Shown: piece after piece, positions 8,947-17,650 of the stretch
Numbering within the stretch: position 1 is the stretch's first letter
Layout: each line of letters begins with the position of its first letter
Origin: Betaproteobacteria bacterium UBA1934
Lineage (GTDB): Bacteria; Pseudomonadota; Gammaproteobacteria; Burkholderiales; Rhodocyclaceae
Reading direction: 5' to 3'
DNA length: 64,000 nt
Assembly: GCA_002337055.1 (NCBI GenBank)
Contig: DDFG01000005.1
Location: 633,037 to 697,036, forward strand
Program-made: the position numbers and the translations under genes
The notes under the pieces: model-generated
Seen by the model: only the letters and a program-made list of their open reading frames with translations
What the model was told of the DNA's origin: nothing
Databases searched by the model: none

Positions 8947-10146
8947 GTGAAACGTATCGTTCCCATCGTTCCTGACGCAAGTCCCGCGCCCGAGGGCGAG
9001 GTTCGTTTTGACTCGCCACCTCCGCTGGCACTCTATATCCATTTTCCGTGGTGCGTCAGAAAGTGCCCATACTGCGATTTCAACTCGCACGAAGCGGGCG
9101 CCGATCTTCCCGAAGCGACATACATCGACGCCCTGATCGCCGATCTGGAGAACGCGCTGCCGTTGGTCTGGGGGCGCCAGCCGGTCAGCCTTTTCCTTGG
9201 CGGCGGCACGCCCAGTCTGTTCAGTCCCGAGGCCATCGATCGCCTGCTCGGCGCCATCCGCGCCCGGCTGCCGTGGCAGGCAGGTGGCGAGATCACGCTC
9301 GAGGCGAATCCGGGCACGGTCGAAGCGGCGCGCTTTGACGGATATCGCGCAGCCGGTGTCACCCGCGTTTCGCTTGGCATCCAGAGTTTTGATCCGCACA
9401 AGCTGGCCGCACTCGGACGCATTCATTCGTCCGATGAGGCGCTGAGAGCAGCGGAAGGCGTCGCTTCCCGTTTCCCGACCTTCAATCTTGACCTGATGGT
9501 CGGCCTGCCGGGCCAGACGCTGGCGGAATCACTCGCGGACATCAGCACGGCGCTGACCTTTGCGCCACCGCATCTGTCCTGCTACCAGTTAACCCTGGAA
9601 CCGAACACGCGCTTTGCCGCCTTTCCACCGGCCGACTTGCCCGATCCCGATCTCTGCGCGGACATGCAGGACGCACTTGAAGCCTTACTGACTGATGCGG
9701 GCTATCTTCACTATGAAACTTCGGCCTTTGCACGCCCGGGACAGCAATGCCGGCACAATCTCAACTACTGGTTGTTTGGCGATTATCTCGGCATCGGCGC
9801 AGGCGCGCATTCCAAGCTGACGCTTCCGGACCGGATACTGCGCCAGATGCGCTGGAAACATCCGCAGGCTTATCTGGACAAGGCTCCGCAAGGTAACGCG
9901 ATTCAGACAGAACAGGTCATCAACCGCCACGCGTTGCCGGGCGAGTTCATGATGAATGCCCTGCGTCTGAACCAGGGCTTCCCGGTGGCCCTGTTCACGG
10001 AGCGGACGGGGCAACCCATTACGGCTATCCTGCCCGTCCTTCGGCAGGCGGCGGCGGACGGTTTGCTCGATCTCGGGCGTGAACGCATTGCGCCAACCGA
10101 ATTGGGACGCCGTTTCCTCAATCGTTTGCTAGGCTATTTCCTGTAA
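8947..10146 (+). CDS. hemW: Radical SAM heme chaperone HemW
   Basis: Binds heme and a 4Fe-4S cluster and delivers heme to client proteins; formerly annotated as an oxygen-independent coproporphyrinogen oxidase-like protein. The 399 residues contain the radical-SAM cysteines in CVRKCPYCDFNSH (about 37-49), a SAM-binding FLGGGTPSL and the HNLNYW sequence, which fits the HNxxYW motif that separates HemW from HemN. The start is a GTG at 8947, 27 bases after the preceding stop; no better ATG lies upstream of the radical-SAM domain. Length is within the family range (380-400). Confidence 0.93.
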   Translation: MKRIVPIVPDASPAPEGEVRFDSPPPLALYIHFPWCVRKCPYCDFNSHEAGADLPEATYIDALIADLENALPLVWGRQPVSLFLGGGTPSLFSPEAIDRLLGAIRARLPWQAGGEITLEANPGTVEAARFDGYRAAGVTRVSLGIQSFDPHKLAALGRIHSSDEALRAAEGVASRFPTFNLDLMVGLPGQTLAESLADISTALTFAPPHLSCYQLTLEPNTRFAAFPPADLPDPDLCADMQDALEALLTDAGYLHYETSAFARPGQQCRHNLNYWLFGDYLGIGAGAHSKLTLPDRILRQMRWKHPQAYLDKAPQGNAIQTEQVINRHALPGEFMMNALRLNQGFPVALFTERTGQPITAILPVLRQAAADGLLDLGRERIAPTELGRRFLNRLLGYFL

Positions 10147-10176
10147 GCGGCGAACCAAGCCCGGCCACCCGCCAGA

Positions 10177-10581
10177 CTATTTGATCTGGCCGTCGACGTA
10201 GAACCAGCGACCTTCAGCATCGCGCTTGAAACGGCTGATTTCGTGCAGCCGTTGCCCGCGACCTCCCAGTCGCCAACGAGCGACGAACTCGACCTCGGCG
10301 CAGCCGGCGTCGATCCACCGATGCTGGCGGACTTCCAGTCCCAACCAGCGGCAGTGAGCATCGAGATCAAGCTCGGCGGGGCGCGTCGAGGCATGCCAAC
10401 TGGCCAACAGAAAGACCCGGTCACCCCGCACGAAAGCGCTGTAGCGCGCTCGCATGAGTGATTCGGCGTCGGGAGCGGGAGCCCCCGCATGGTAGCGTCC
10501 GCAGCACGCCCCATAGGGCACAGCGCGACCGCAAGGGCAGGGCGGTTCCGCCTCCGTGGCACGCTCCATGCGAGGTTTCAC
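10177..10581 (-). CDS. YchJ family protein (SEC-C motif, UPF0225)
   Basis: A 134-residue protein with an N-terminal zinc-binding SEC-C-like motif ([17 protein letters not shown], about residues 15-31) and the YchJ middle domain starting [10 protein letters not shown], which has an NTF2-like fold. The family is widespread but its biochemical role is not established. The start overlaps the rdgC stop by 4 bases, so the two are translationally coupled. It is convergent with hemW, with 30 bases between the stops. Confidence 0.9.
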   Translation of the reverse strand: MKPRMERATEAEPPCPCGRAVPYGACCGRYHAGAPAPDAESLMRARYSAFVRGDRVFLLASWHASTRPAELDLDAHCRWLGLEVRQHRWIDAGCAEVEFVARWRLGGRGQRLHEISRFKRDAEGRWFYVDGQIK

Positions 10582-11480
10582 GCGATAGGCATTTCGCCGC
10601 CCAGGGCGGCGATCAGGTCCGGTATCAATCGCGTCAACTCGCCAGTCATCAGCGCAAAGTCGGCATCGAACCGTTCGTCGGCGTGCTCGGCGTTCTTTTC
10701 GGCCTCTTCCTTGATGAGATCAAGAAAGGTCAGGCGCTTGATTTCCAGCTTGTCGGTCAGCACAAACGAAATGCGGTCGCGCCAGGTCAGCGCCAATTTG
10801 GTGGGCAGCTTACCGGCCGCAATATGTGCCTTGATCTCGTCGCCCTCCAGCGGATGACGCACATAGCGCACCGCCGCCTTTTCCTCTGACATCGATTTCA
10901 ATTCGCAGTCCCGATCGATGCTGAACGCGGCGGGCGCCTCGCCAGCCGCCAGCCAGTCGCTCATCGCCGCCAGCGGCGAGCGTTCGGTTTGCACCTGCAG
11001 CAACGGGAAATCGTCCAGCGACCAGCGTAGATGTTCGAGCACTTCCTCCGCCTTGGCCGGACTCGCAGCGTCAATGCCCACCCAGCCATGGATCGGATCG
11101 AGCCAGACCCCCGTCGTGCGGCGGCGGGTGAAGGCACGCGGCAGCAACTCTGCGGTGACCGCGTCGCGCAGTTCGCGCAATTGCTTGCGACCGGGCGGAT
11201 AACCGTTCTGCTCGGCCAGAGCAGCAGCACGCTCGCGGACGGTGTCGTTGACGACCGCGGCAGGCAAAAGGCGCTGTTCCACGCACAGCGACACCAGCCA
11301 TTGCCGTTCCTGCGCATACACGAGTGCGCCGTCGCCACGGGGCGCCACCCAACCGCGGGTTTGCGGTTCGTGACTGGGGCAGCGCTGAAAGCTCCCACGT
11401 TGAAGTTGCTGATCGAGTGACTCGAGCGTGACCGACCAGGGCGCTGGCAGGCGATATAGCTGAAGATTGCGAAACCACAT
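10578..11480 (-). CDS. rdgC: Recombination-associated protein RdgC
   Basis: Ring-shaped DNA-binding protein that in other bacteria restrains RecA and influences replication and recombination. The 300 residues start [15 protein letters not shown] and include [20 protein letters not shown] and [14 protein letters not shown], all diagnostic. Length is typical (about 300). It overlaps the downstream ychJ-like gene by 4 bases. The upstream small gene ends 15 bases before it on the same strand, so a three-gene transcript is plausible. Confidence 0.95.
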   Translation of the reverse strand: MWFRNLQLYRLPAPWSVTLESLDQQLQRGSFQRCPSHEPQTRGWVAPRGDGALVYAQERQWLVSLCVEQRLLPAAVVNDTVRERAAALAEQNGYPPGRKQLRELRDAVTAELLPRAFTRRRTTGVWLDPIHGWVGIDAASPAKAEEVLEHLRWSLDDFPLLQVQTERSPLAAMSDWLAAGEAPAAFSIDRDCELKSMSEEKAAVRYVRHPLEGDEIKAHIAAGKLPTKLALTWRDRISFVLTDKLEIKRLTFLDLIKEEAEKNAEHADERFDADFALMTGELTRLIPDLIAALGGEMPIA

Positions 11481-11495
11481 GGTTAAGAAATTGAC

Positions 11496-11771
11496 TCAGA
11501 AAAGGGGGTGGATGACAGGGTCGTCGCGATGGACGAGCGTTTCGAGCCCGCGCAGGGCCTCGGCGGTGGCACCGTGTTGACGAGCGTGCTCCATAAAGGC
11601 GACGAGCGCCTTGTCGAGCGGATATTCATGGCTTCGCCATTCGGCTTCGAACTGCCGTCGCGTTGCCCGCAGCACCTTTAGCCGGCCCGATTTCATCGGG
11701 ACCAGACGAACCTGGTGACCGTCATGGCGAATGACAATGGCAGTGGTGCGGTGTGCGTTCCAGACAATCAT
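11496..11771 (-). CDS. Small conserved-looking hypothetical protein
   Basis: A 91-residue soluble protein I do not recognise. It begins MIVWNAHRTTAIVIRHDGHQ, with alternating beta-strand-like hydrophobics, and its second half is helical (LDKALVAFMEHARQHGATAEALRGLETL). There is no signal peptide or membrane helix. Codon usage looks like the neighbours. It precedes rdgC by 15 bases on the same strand and is divergent from the DUF805 gene, sharing a 65-base spacer. Function is unknown. Confidence 0.65.
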   Translation of the reverse strand: MIVWNAHRTTAIVIRHDGHQVRLVPMKSGRLKVLRATRRQFEAEWRSHEYPLDKALVAFMEHARQHGATAEALRGLETLVHRDDPVIHPLF

Positions 11772-11836
11772 GTGCCAAGTTTACCTGCCTGCGCCGCCAG
11801 TTGCGGCATAATGCCCGAAAAATTCAGGGGGTTTTC

Positions 11837-12622
11837 ATGTCCAATCTTGTTCAATGGCTCTGGCCGAAAGTCACCGAGCCGAGCGGCGCCGAGAAGGCAA
11901 CCCGGCTGGCTTACTACGCAGCCACTATATTGTCGGTAGTGTTTTTCTTCACCGCATTTCTCTCGATCTACGCCATTCAGACGACCGGCGCCGATCACCG
12001 GCTCGATTTCGTCGATGCAGCGCTCTTCATGGTGCTTGGCTTGTGCATCAAGGGGCGCGATCCCTACGCCGCCCTACTCGCACTCTGTCTGTGCGTGCTC
12101 GAAGCGGGCTATCGTTTGTCCGCCATGATGCTGCCGGTGTGGGCGCTGCTGATCGTGCTCTTCGTCAGCGGCGTGCGCGGCACATTTTGGCTGATCGCAC
12201 ACCCTCGGCCAGCCGCTGCCTCGGAAGAGGATGCTCTTCCTGAAGCGGTGCTGAAACCTGCCGGAGAGCTTGCGGAAACATCAACCCGGCCGGCGTTCTT
12301 TGCCCTTTCCGGACGGCTCGACCGGCGTTGGTATGCGATCTATATGATCGTTCTGGCAATCGTCTCGGTGGTGGGCATCGCCCTGGCAAGCATGCTGCTC
12401 GCCGCCATGGGTATGAATGCGCAAGCCACCACCCTGTTGAGCGGGCTGCTGTGCCTGCCATTCGCCTTTGTCGCCTTCATGTTGACCGCCCAGCGCTGCC
12501 ACGACTTTGACCGCTCCGGCTGGCGCGCCCTTTTCCTGTTGCTCCCCGGCCTGGGGTTTCTGTGCTTCGTGGCGGTTCCGGGCTCGCCCGCCGGCAACAG
12601 CTACGGGCCCGCCAATCCATAA
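11837..12622 (+). CDS. DUF805 family membrane protein
   Basis: A 261-residue integral membrane protein with about six hydrophobic segments. The first half holds three (starting near residues 27, 60 and 85). The second half is a DUF805 domain: WYAIYMIVLAIVSVVG, then the diagnostic HDFDRSGWRALFLLLPG and a C-terminal GSPAGNSYGPANP. The start at 11837 follows an AGGGGG Shine-Dalgarno (near 11826). The N-terminal half resembles nothing I can name; DUF805 proteins are often shorter, so this is a longer two-part version. Role unknown. Confidence 0.82.
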   Translation: MSNLVQWLWPKVTEPSGAEKATRLAYYAATILSVVFFFTAFLSIYAIQTTGADHRLDFVDAALFMVLGLCIKGRDPYAALLALCLCVLEAGYRLSAMMLPVWALLIVLFVSGVRGTFWLIAHPRPAAASEEDALPEAVLKPAGELAETSTRPAFFALSGRLDRRWYAIYMIVLAIVSVVGIALASMLLAAMGMNAQATTLLSGLLCLPFAFVAFMLTAQRCHDFDRSGWRALFLLLPGLGFLCFVAVPGSPAGNSYGPANP

Positions 12623-12625
12623 AAA

Positions 12626-12649
12626 AACGCCCGGCTCACACCGGGCGTT
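12626..12649 (-). terminator. Rho-independent terminator
   Basis: A perfect 9-bp stem (AACGCCCGG with CCGGGCGTT) and a six-base loop, followed in the minus direction by a run of seven T (A-run at 12621-12627 on plus). It lies 25 bases after the stop of the ketosynthase-like gene and should end that minus-strand transcript. It also abuts the DUF805 stop and may work in both directions. Confidence 0.85.
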
Positions 12650-12673
12650 ATCTGACAGACCGGCCTGGTCAAA

Positions 12674-13720
12674 CTACTTCTGCTCGCCCCAGGCAACGAT
12701 GGTCGCACCCCAGACGTAGCCAATGCCTGCCGCCGTGATGACCATCAAAGTACCATCCTTCAGCCGGCCCTGCTTGATGCCTTCGTGGATACAGATCATC
12801 TGGTCGACCTGACCAACGTGGCCGTATTGGTCAAGGTAAACCGACTGCTCCTCGGTCATGCCCAAATCATGGAGCATCTGGACGTACATCGACTTCTTGA
12901 AGTGCAGGATGTTGAAGAAACCCAGATCTTTGCGCGTCTTGCCTGATTTGGCCAGCGCCTTGTCAATACAGGTATACCAGTTAGGCACCGAAACTTCGTT
13001 CAGGCGATTCTTCATGTGTTCGCCGTCGAACACCTTCAGCGAAAGGTTACCGCGCTTTTGCCAGTCCGCCGCTTCCGCCGCCGAGAGCTTTTCCAGCGGG
13101 AATTCGGTGCCACCCAACTTGACGCCCGCATCGCGCGCCAGCGAGCCGTCCGTCATGATGTGCGAACCGAGCACGACGTTTTTGTTGTAGCCGCGTTGCA
13201 AAATCAGCGCGCCGGCACCGGCGCCAAGATTGAACATGAAGGACACGCCCGGATCCATGTAGTCGATGAAATCGCCATTGCGGTAGCCGCCGACGATCAT
13301 CACCGTCTTGATCTCCGGGTCGGCGATCATCATGTCCTTGGCCATCTTGATCGCGGCGACGGTGGTGTTGCAACGCTGCTGGATGTCGATGGACCATGCG
13401 TTGGTAGCGCCGATCTTTTCCTGAATGTAGATGGCCGAGGTGGTCAGCGGGTATTCCTTCCACTCTTCGCCCATGCACAGGATCAGGTCAATTTCCTTGG
13501 CGTCCATTCCCGTGCGCTTGAGCGCATCGAGACCTGCTCGCACACCCATCTCCTGGGTACCATCGTGGGGACCGGGAACCGGTTTCTTGTAGAAGCCGAG
13601 TTTGTCGATCACCGCCTGTTCGGTCCATTTGCCGCCGGTCGCTGCCGCCACATCCGCGGCGGTCATGACGGTTTCGGGAATATAGAGGCCGTAGCCAACG
13701 ATGCCGATCGGTTCGCTCAT
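12674..13720 (-). CDS. Ketosynthase III (FabH/thiolase-fold)-like protein with altered triad
   Basis: A 348-residue thiolase-fold protein. The nucleophilic cysteine is present (C117 in QQRCNTTVAA) and the histidine position is H273 in LHFKKS. The FabH motif HQAN is not kept, and the GNTSA asparagine region reads YGHVGQVDQ, so His301 stands where Asn is expected. It is therefore not a housekeeping FabH; it may condense or cleave an unusual acyl-CoA, or act without decarboxylation. The start at 13720 has an AGGAG Shine-Dalgarno, and 77 upstream bases in frame look non-coding. It lies downstream of the ABC importer operon, separated by a terminator, and has its own terminator at 12626. Confidence 0.8.
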   Translation of the reverse strand: MSEPIGIVGYGLYIPETVMTAADVAAATGGKWTEQAVIDKLGFYKKPVPGPHDGTQEMGVRAGLDALKRTGMDAKEIDLILCMGEEWKEYPLTTSAIYIQEKIGATNAWSIDIQQRCNTTVAAIKMAKDMMIADPEIKTVMIVGGYRNGDFIDYMDPGVSFMFNLGAGAGALILQRGYNKNVVLGSHIMTDGSLARDAGVKLGGTEFPLEKLSAAEAADWQKRGNLSLKVFDGEHMKNRLNEVSVPNWYTCIDKALAKSGKTRKDLGFFNILHFKKSMYVQMLHDLGMTEEQSVYLDQYGHVGQVDQMICIHEGIKQGRLKDGTLMVITAAGIGYVWGATIVAWGEQK

Positions 13721-13857
13721 GTCTTCATCTCCTGTAGAGCCGTTACAAAACTGCCCGGAGGAGCGGCCGAAACGGCCACCCGTCCGGAAAACTCTCATTT
13801 TCGGCTTTTTCGCCGACCGGAGCGAGCGGATTCTCGCTCCCGTTTGTCCTGCATCAA

Positions 13858-13884
13858 GGAAAAAAGGGCCGGTTTCCCGGCCCT
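13858..13884 (-). terminator. Rho-independent terminator of the ABC importer operon
   Basis: An 8-bp stem AGGGCCGG/CCGGCCCT with a TTTC loop, followed in the minus direction by a T-run (A-run at about 13858-13865 on plus). It lies 20 bases after the stop of the last permease gene, so the importer operon ends here and the ketosynthase-like gene needs readthrough or its own promoter. Confidence 0.85.
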
Positions 13885-13903
13885 CGATGCACGCTTGCGC
13901 AGC

Positions 13904-14971
13904 TTACTTGATACCCAATGCGCGCATTCGCAACTTGCCGACGATACCCCACGGGAAGTAATACACGCAGATGATGAAAGCCAGACCCATCCACAGCAGC
14001 CAACGGTCGGGATGCAGCATTCCGGAGATGACCGGAATGCCTTCCACATCCGCTTGGACCAGCTTGAGCAGATCCTGGAGGTAGTTCTGCGCGATCAGAT
14101 AGATCGCCGCGCCGATCACCGAGCCGTACATGGTGGCCATGCCGCCGATCACGACGATCAGCAGGATATCCATCATGATGTCGAAGCCCAGCGTCGATCC
14201 TGGGCCATTGTAGCGCAGCCAGAGCGCCAGCAACGAACCTGCCAAGGCAGCAATTACAGAGCCCAGCACCGTGGAAATGGAGCGGAAAACCACCACGCGG
14301 TAACCGATGGCAGCGGCACGAAACTCGTTATCACGAATCGCTTGAAGAACGCGACCGAATGGCGAATTAACAACCCGCAGAATGAACAGGAACACCACTA
14401 GGGCGAACACGAACAAGCCATAATAGGCAACGATCTGACCGGTGATTTCCACACCAAAGAACGGCTCGGCCAGCTGGGTAGAGGGATGAATGAGGTCCGG
14501 CACCATGAAATTAATACCGTCCTCGCCGCCCGTCACTTCACCCAACTGAGAACACAGGATATGGAATGCGGAGGCAACCGCCAGTGTGATCATCGCAAAG
14601 TACAACGTTCTCACCCGCAAACTGAACAGGCTGATCACCAGCGCGATGACAGCACTAATCACCATGCCGGCGCCCATGCCGATCAGCACGGACGACCAGT
14701 CCGGCCCCAACTTGTCACAGGCGATGGCAACACCATAGGCACCAATCCCGAAGAACATTGTGTGGGCAAATGACAGGATGCCTGTGTATCCGAGCATCAG
14801 ATCGAAAGCGGCGACCAGCACAATAAAGATGCAGATCTTGGCGCCGACGTTCATCGCCCGCGCACCGGGAAAGATGAAGGGTGTCAGGAGCAGGCCGACG
14901 AAGGTGATGATGAGCATCGCCGTCAGCACACGGCTGCGCGGAAAGTCACCCGAGAAGAGGGAATTCAGCAT
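13904..14971 (-). CDS. livM: Branched-chain-type amino acid ABC transporter permease (LivM-like)
   Basis: Inner-membrane permease, 355 residues with about nine or ten hydrophobic segments, including the N-terminal helix VLTAMLIITFVGLLLTPF and the LivM-family signature region LGYTGILSFAHTMFFGIGAYG. The cytoplasmic loop INSPFGRVLQAIRDNE-like sequence (VVNSPFGRVLQAIRDNE) contacts the ATPase. It is the last gene of the five-gene importer operon, 11 bases after the other permease. Members of this HAAT family carry amino acids but also aromatic acids, urea or amides, so the substrate is not fixed by sequence. Confidence 0.9.
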   Translation of the reverse strand: MLNSLFSGDFPRSRVLTAMLIITFVGLLLTPFIFPGARAMNVGAKICIFIVLVAAFDLMLGYTGILSFAHTMFFGIGAYGVAIACDKLGPDWSSVLIGMGAGMVISAVIALVISLFSLRVRTLYFAMITLAVASAFHILCSQLGEVTGGEDGINFMVPDLIHPSTQLAEPFFGVEITGQIVAYYGLFVFALVVFLFILRVVNSPFGRVLQAIRDNEFRAAAIGYRVVVFRSISTVLGSVIAALAGSLLALWLRYNGPGSTLGFDIMMDILLIVVIGGMATMYGSVIGAAIYLIAQNYLQDLLKLVQADVEGIPVISGMLHPDRWLLWMGLAFIICVYYFPWGIVGKLRMRALGIK

Positions 14972-14982
14972 GAATCAGCTCC

Positions 14983-16041
14983 TTAACGCTTGGAAACCGG
15001 GTAGAGGCCGTTCGGCCGCCACAAGATGACCAGACACATCAAGATGATGCTCGAGAACGCGGCCATGATCGGGTAGGCAAAGCCGGTGTAGTTGGTAAGC
15101 AGGCCGAGCAGGATAGCGCCGATGAAGGCGCCGCCGATCGATCCCATACCGCCAATGATGGTGATGATAAAGATCATGACCATCATGCTACCCCCCAGCG
15201 ACGAAGTCGTCGCATCCATGTACATCCCCCAGAACAGACCGCCCAGAGCGGCAAGCGCCGCACCCGCCGCGAATACCGACACGAACAGGAACTTGACCTT
15301 GTAGCCGAGCGCCTCGACCATTTCCCGATCCTGCACACCGGCACGGATCAGCAAGCCGAGTTTGGTGCGGTTCAGTAGCAGCATCATGACAGCGAAGACG
15401 ATCAGACCGACGGTCATCGTCATCAGACGATACTTCTCGATCGCCATTTCACCGAAAAGGATAGCCCCGTTAAGAGACGCAGGCTTCATCAATGGCTGGG
15501 CCTCTGCACCCCAAAGCGCGAGAATGAGCTGTTCCGCCACAATCATGCCACCGGAGGTCACCAGGATCTGGGTCAGATGCGAACCATAAACCGGGCGGAT
15601 GATGAGGCGTTCGAAGATGAAACCGATGATCGCCGTGACCAGCATCCCGAATCCCGCCGCGCAGAACAGAGCCAGCATGTTGAGGAACAGGTCGTCCGCC
15701 GTGTACCAGGCCGCCAGCGGAGCAGTCAGGCTGCCCCCCATGTTCATGAGCAGACTGTTCCCCAGCAACGATGCGCCAAAATAGGCGCCCAGCGTCACAA
15801 AAATACCGTGACCAAAGTTCAGCACATCCATCAGGCCGAATACCAATGTAAAACCGGAGGCGACCAGAAAGAGGATAAGACCCATCCCGATGCCGGCGAC
15901 GGTCAACGTCGCCCAGGTCGGAAGATCGTGCACGACCGGATAAGCCAGTAGGGCCATGATTGGCACTAACAGCAGCGGCATCAGGTCGAGCTTCTTCTTG
16001 GGCAGTGCTTCGCTCGCCGCGATTGTTTGTTGATTGGACAT
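14983..16041 (-). CDS. livH: Branched-chain-type amino acid ABC transporter permease (LivH-like)
   Basis: Second inner-membrane permease, 352 residues. It has an extended N-terminus and a LivH-type core: VASGFTLVFGLMDVLNFGHGIFVTLGAY, with later GLLIRAGVQDREMVEALG as the ATPase-contact loop and IIGGMGSIGGAFIGAI. It is longer than E. coli LivH (about 308) because of an insertion between the first helices (around residues 98-125). It lies 8 bases after livF and 11 bases before livM. Confidence 0.9.
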   Translation of the reverse strand: MSNQQTIAASEALPKKKLDLMPLLLVPIMALLAYPVVHDLPTWATLTVAGIGMGLILFLVASGFTLVFGLMDVLNFGHGIFVTLGAYFGASLLGNSLLMNMGGSLTAPLAAWYTADDLFLNMLALFCAAGFGMLVTAIIGFIFERLIIRPVYGSHLTQILVTSGGMIVAEQLILALWGAEAQPLMKPASLNGAILFGEMAIEKYRLMTMTVGLIVFAVMMLLLNRTKLGLLIRAGVQDREMVEALGYKVKFLFVSVFAAGAALAALGGLFWGMYMDATTSSLGGSMMVMIFIITIIGGMGSIGGAFIGAILLGLLTNYTGFAYPIMAAFSSIILMCLVILWRPNGLYPVSKR

Positions 16042-16049
16042 GACGACTC

Positions 16050-16775
16050 CTATTGATGCGAATCCAGCGACAGGCCAAGCAGCTTGGTCTGCAGCGCCTC
16101 ATCTTCGGCCAGGCCGGCCATCGTGCCACGATGAACGACCTTGCCGTTGTCCATGACCGCCACCGTATCGCCGACGTTCTTGGCAAAATTGAAGTTCTGT
16201 TCAACCAGCAACACCGTAGTCCCAGTCTGTTTTAGTGCCTTGAAGGCTTCCACCAGATTCTGGATGATCGCTGGCGCCAGTCCCTTGGAAGGCTCGTCCA
16301 CCAGCAGCAGCTTGCGCGGTTCAATCATTGCACGGGCGATAGAGAGCATCTGTTTCTGGCCCCCAGAGAGCAACCCTGCTTGCTGTTCCCAAAATTTCTT
16401 GAGCGCGGGCATGTAGGTGAAGATCCAGTCGAGCCGCGACGAATCGATCTTAGCATCACGTGCCGCCAGCACCATGTTTTCACGCACGGTCAACTCGGTA
16501 AATACACCCATGTTCTCGGGAACATAGGCAATGCCAAGACGAGCGATTTCCGGTGTGGATAGCTCGGTAATGTCATGCCCCTCGAAAATGACCTTGCCTT
16601 GCGAGGCGGTCCACAAACCCATGATCGTGCGCAGCGAGGTTGTTTTGCCGGCACCGTTACGGCCGAGCAACATCGTCAGGCCGCCTTCGGGGACCTCGAA
16701 ATTGACACCATGCAGAATATGGTATGGCCCGATATGGGTGTTGACGTTTTCCAGCTTGAGGATCGGCGGTTTCAT
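16050..16775 (-). CDS. livF: ABC transporter ATP-binding protein (LivF-like)
   Basis: ATPase subunit of 241 residues with Walker A LLGRNGAGKTTSLRTI (about 37-52), the signature LLSGGQKQMLSIARAM and Walker B KLLLVDEPSKGLAP. Its length and the VPENMGVFTELTV stretch identify the LivF type. Its ATG overlaps the stop of livG (ATGA, 16772-16777 region), a translational coupling that fits a 1:1 heterodimer. Confidence 0.93.
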   Translation of the reverse strand: MKPPILKLENVNTHIGPYHILHGVNFEVPEGGLTMLLGRNGAGKTTSLRTIMGLWTASQGKVIFEGHDITELSTPEIARLGIAYVPENMGVFTELTVRENMVLAARDAKIDSSRLDWIFTYMPALKKFWEQQAGLLSGGQKQMLSIARAMIEPRKLLLVDEPSKGLAPAIIQNLVEAFKALKQTGTTVLLVEQNFNFAKNVGDTVAVMDNGKVVHRGTMAGLAEDEALQTKLLGLSLDSHQ

Positions 16776-17569
16776 CAGCGAGTCCCCTTCGATTTATCCG
16801 GCGCAGCGCCGAGGTAGGCTTCCTGCACGATGGGAGAGGCAATGACCTCTTCGGGTTCACCATCGGCCACCAAGGTGCCATTGTGCAGCACGATGATGCG
16901 GTCCGCGAGCTCGCGCACCACATCCATCTTATGTTCAACCAAGAGTAGCGTCTTGTTGCCCTGCTCTTTGATCTTCTTGATCAGATCAAGAATGACAGGA
17001 ACCTCGTCCACGCTCATACCAGCGGTCGGTTCGTCAAACATGAACACCTCGGGCTCCAGCGCCAGCATCAGGCCGACTTCCAGCTTACGCTGGTCGCCGT
17101 GCGGCAGGGCGCGGGCTTGGGTATAGCGCTGACTGGTCAGCGCAACCTGCTCGAGAATGTATTCGGCCTTTTCGAGCAACTCGCGGTGGTTGCTCCAAAG
17201 CGAAAACAGATCCAGCCCCATGCCAGCACGCGCTTGGACCGCGATGCGGACATTTTCCTGCACGGTCAGGAAGGGGAACAGATTGGTGAGCTGAAAGGCA
17301 CGCCCGATCCCGCGGCGGGTCCTCGACGGCGTTGGCAGTTTGGAGATGTTTTCTCCAAACAAGAAGACTTCACCGGCAGTAGTAGGAATCTGGCCGGATA
17401 TCAGATTGAAGTACGTTGTCTTGCCTGCGCCATTGGGGCCGACGATCGCGGTCAGGCTGCCGGCGTGAAACGCGCAGCTCACCGAATTGACCGCCACGTG
17501 ACCGCCGAAGCGCACGGTCAGACCGCGCGTCTCAAGCACCGGGTGGTGCGACGGAGTGGGCTGATTCAT
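16775..17569 (-). CDS. livG: ABC transporter ATP-binding protein (LivG-like)
   Basis: Second ATPase subunit, 264 residues, with Walker A VGPNGAGKTTYFNLISG, a family-typical RTRRGIGRAFQLTNLFPFLTV region and Walker B EVFMFDEPTAGMS. The signature motif is unusual: it reads ALPHGDQRKLEVGLML, with HGDQ in place of SGGQ, which is common for LivG-type subunits (usually LSYGEQR or LPHGDQR). It overlaps livF by one base and follows the binding-protein gene after an 81-base gap with a hairpin. Confidence 0.93.
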   Translation of the reverse strand: MNQPTPSHHPVLETRGLTVRFGGHVAVNSVSCAFHAGSLTAIVGPNGAGKTTYFNLISGQIPTTAGEVFLFGENISKLPTPSRTRRGIGRAFQLTNLFPFLTVQENVRIAVQARAGMGLDLFSLWSNHRELLEKAEYILEQVALTSQRYTQARALPHGDQRKLEVGLMLALEPEVFMFDEPTAGMSVDEVPVILDLIKKIKEQGNKTLLLVEHKMDVVRELADRIIVLHNGTLVADGEPEEVIASPIVQEAYLGAAPDKSKGTR

Positions 17570-17600
17570 GAGTGTGGACTCAAAAAAGAAGAAACAAAAA

Positions 17601-17639
17601 GGGGCAACCTAGGTGGAAAATTCCTCCACTGGTCGCCCC
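17601..17639 (-). terminator. Imperfect hairpin with downstream T-rich tract between binding protein and livG
   Basis: GGGGC pairs with GCCCC across 39 bases, with inner pairing of ACC/GGT and an AGTGGA-type stem, followed in the minus direction by a T-rich stretch (A-rich at 17582-17600 on plus). It lies 12 bases after the binding-protein stop. Such a leaky hairpin commonly leaves more mRNA for the binding protein than for the membrane and ATPase genes. That role is inferred. Confidence 0.6.
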
Positions 17640-17650
17640 CCATCGCGCGA

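Noticed and set aside
13016..14401. A 461-codon plus-strand frame opposite the ketosynthase-like and permease genes
   Set aside because: It runs across a terminator and two real genes on the other strand and has no domain signature.
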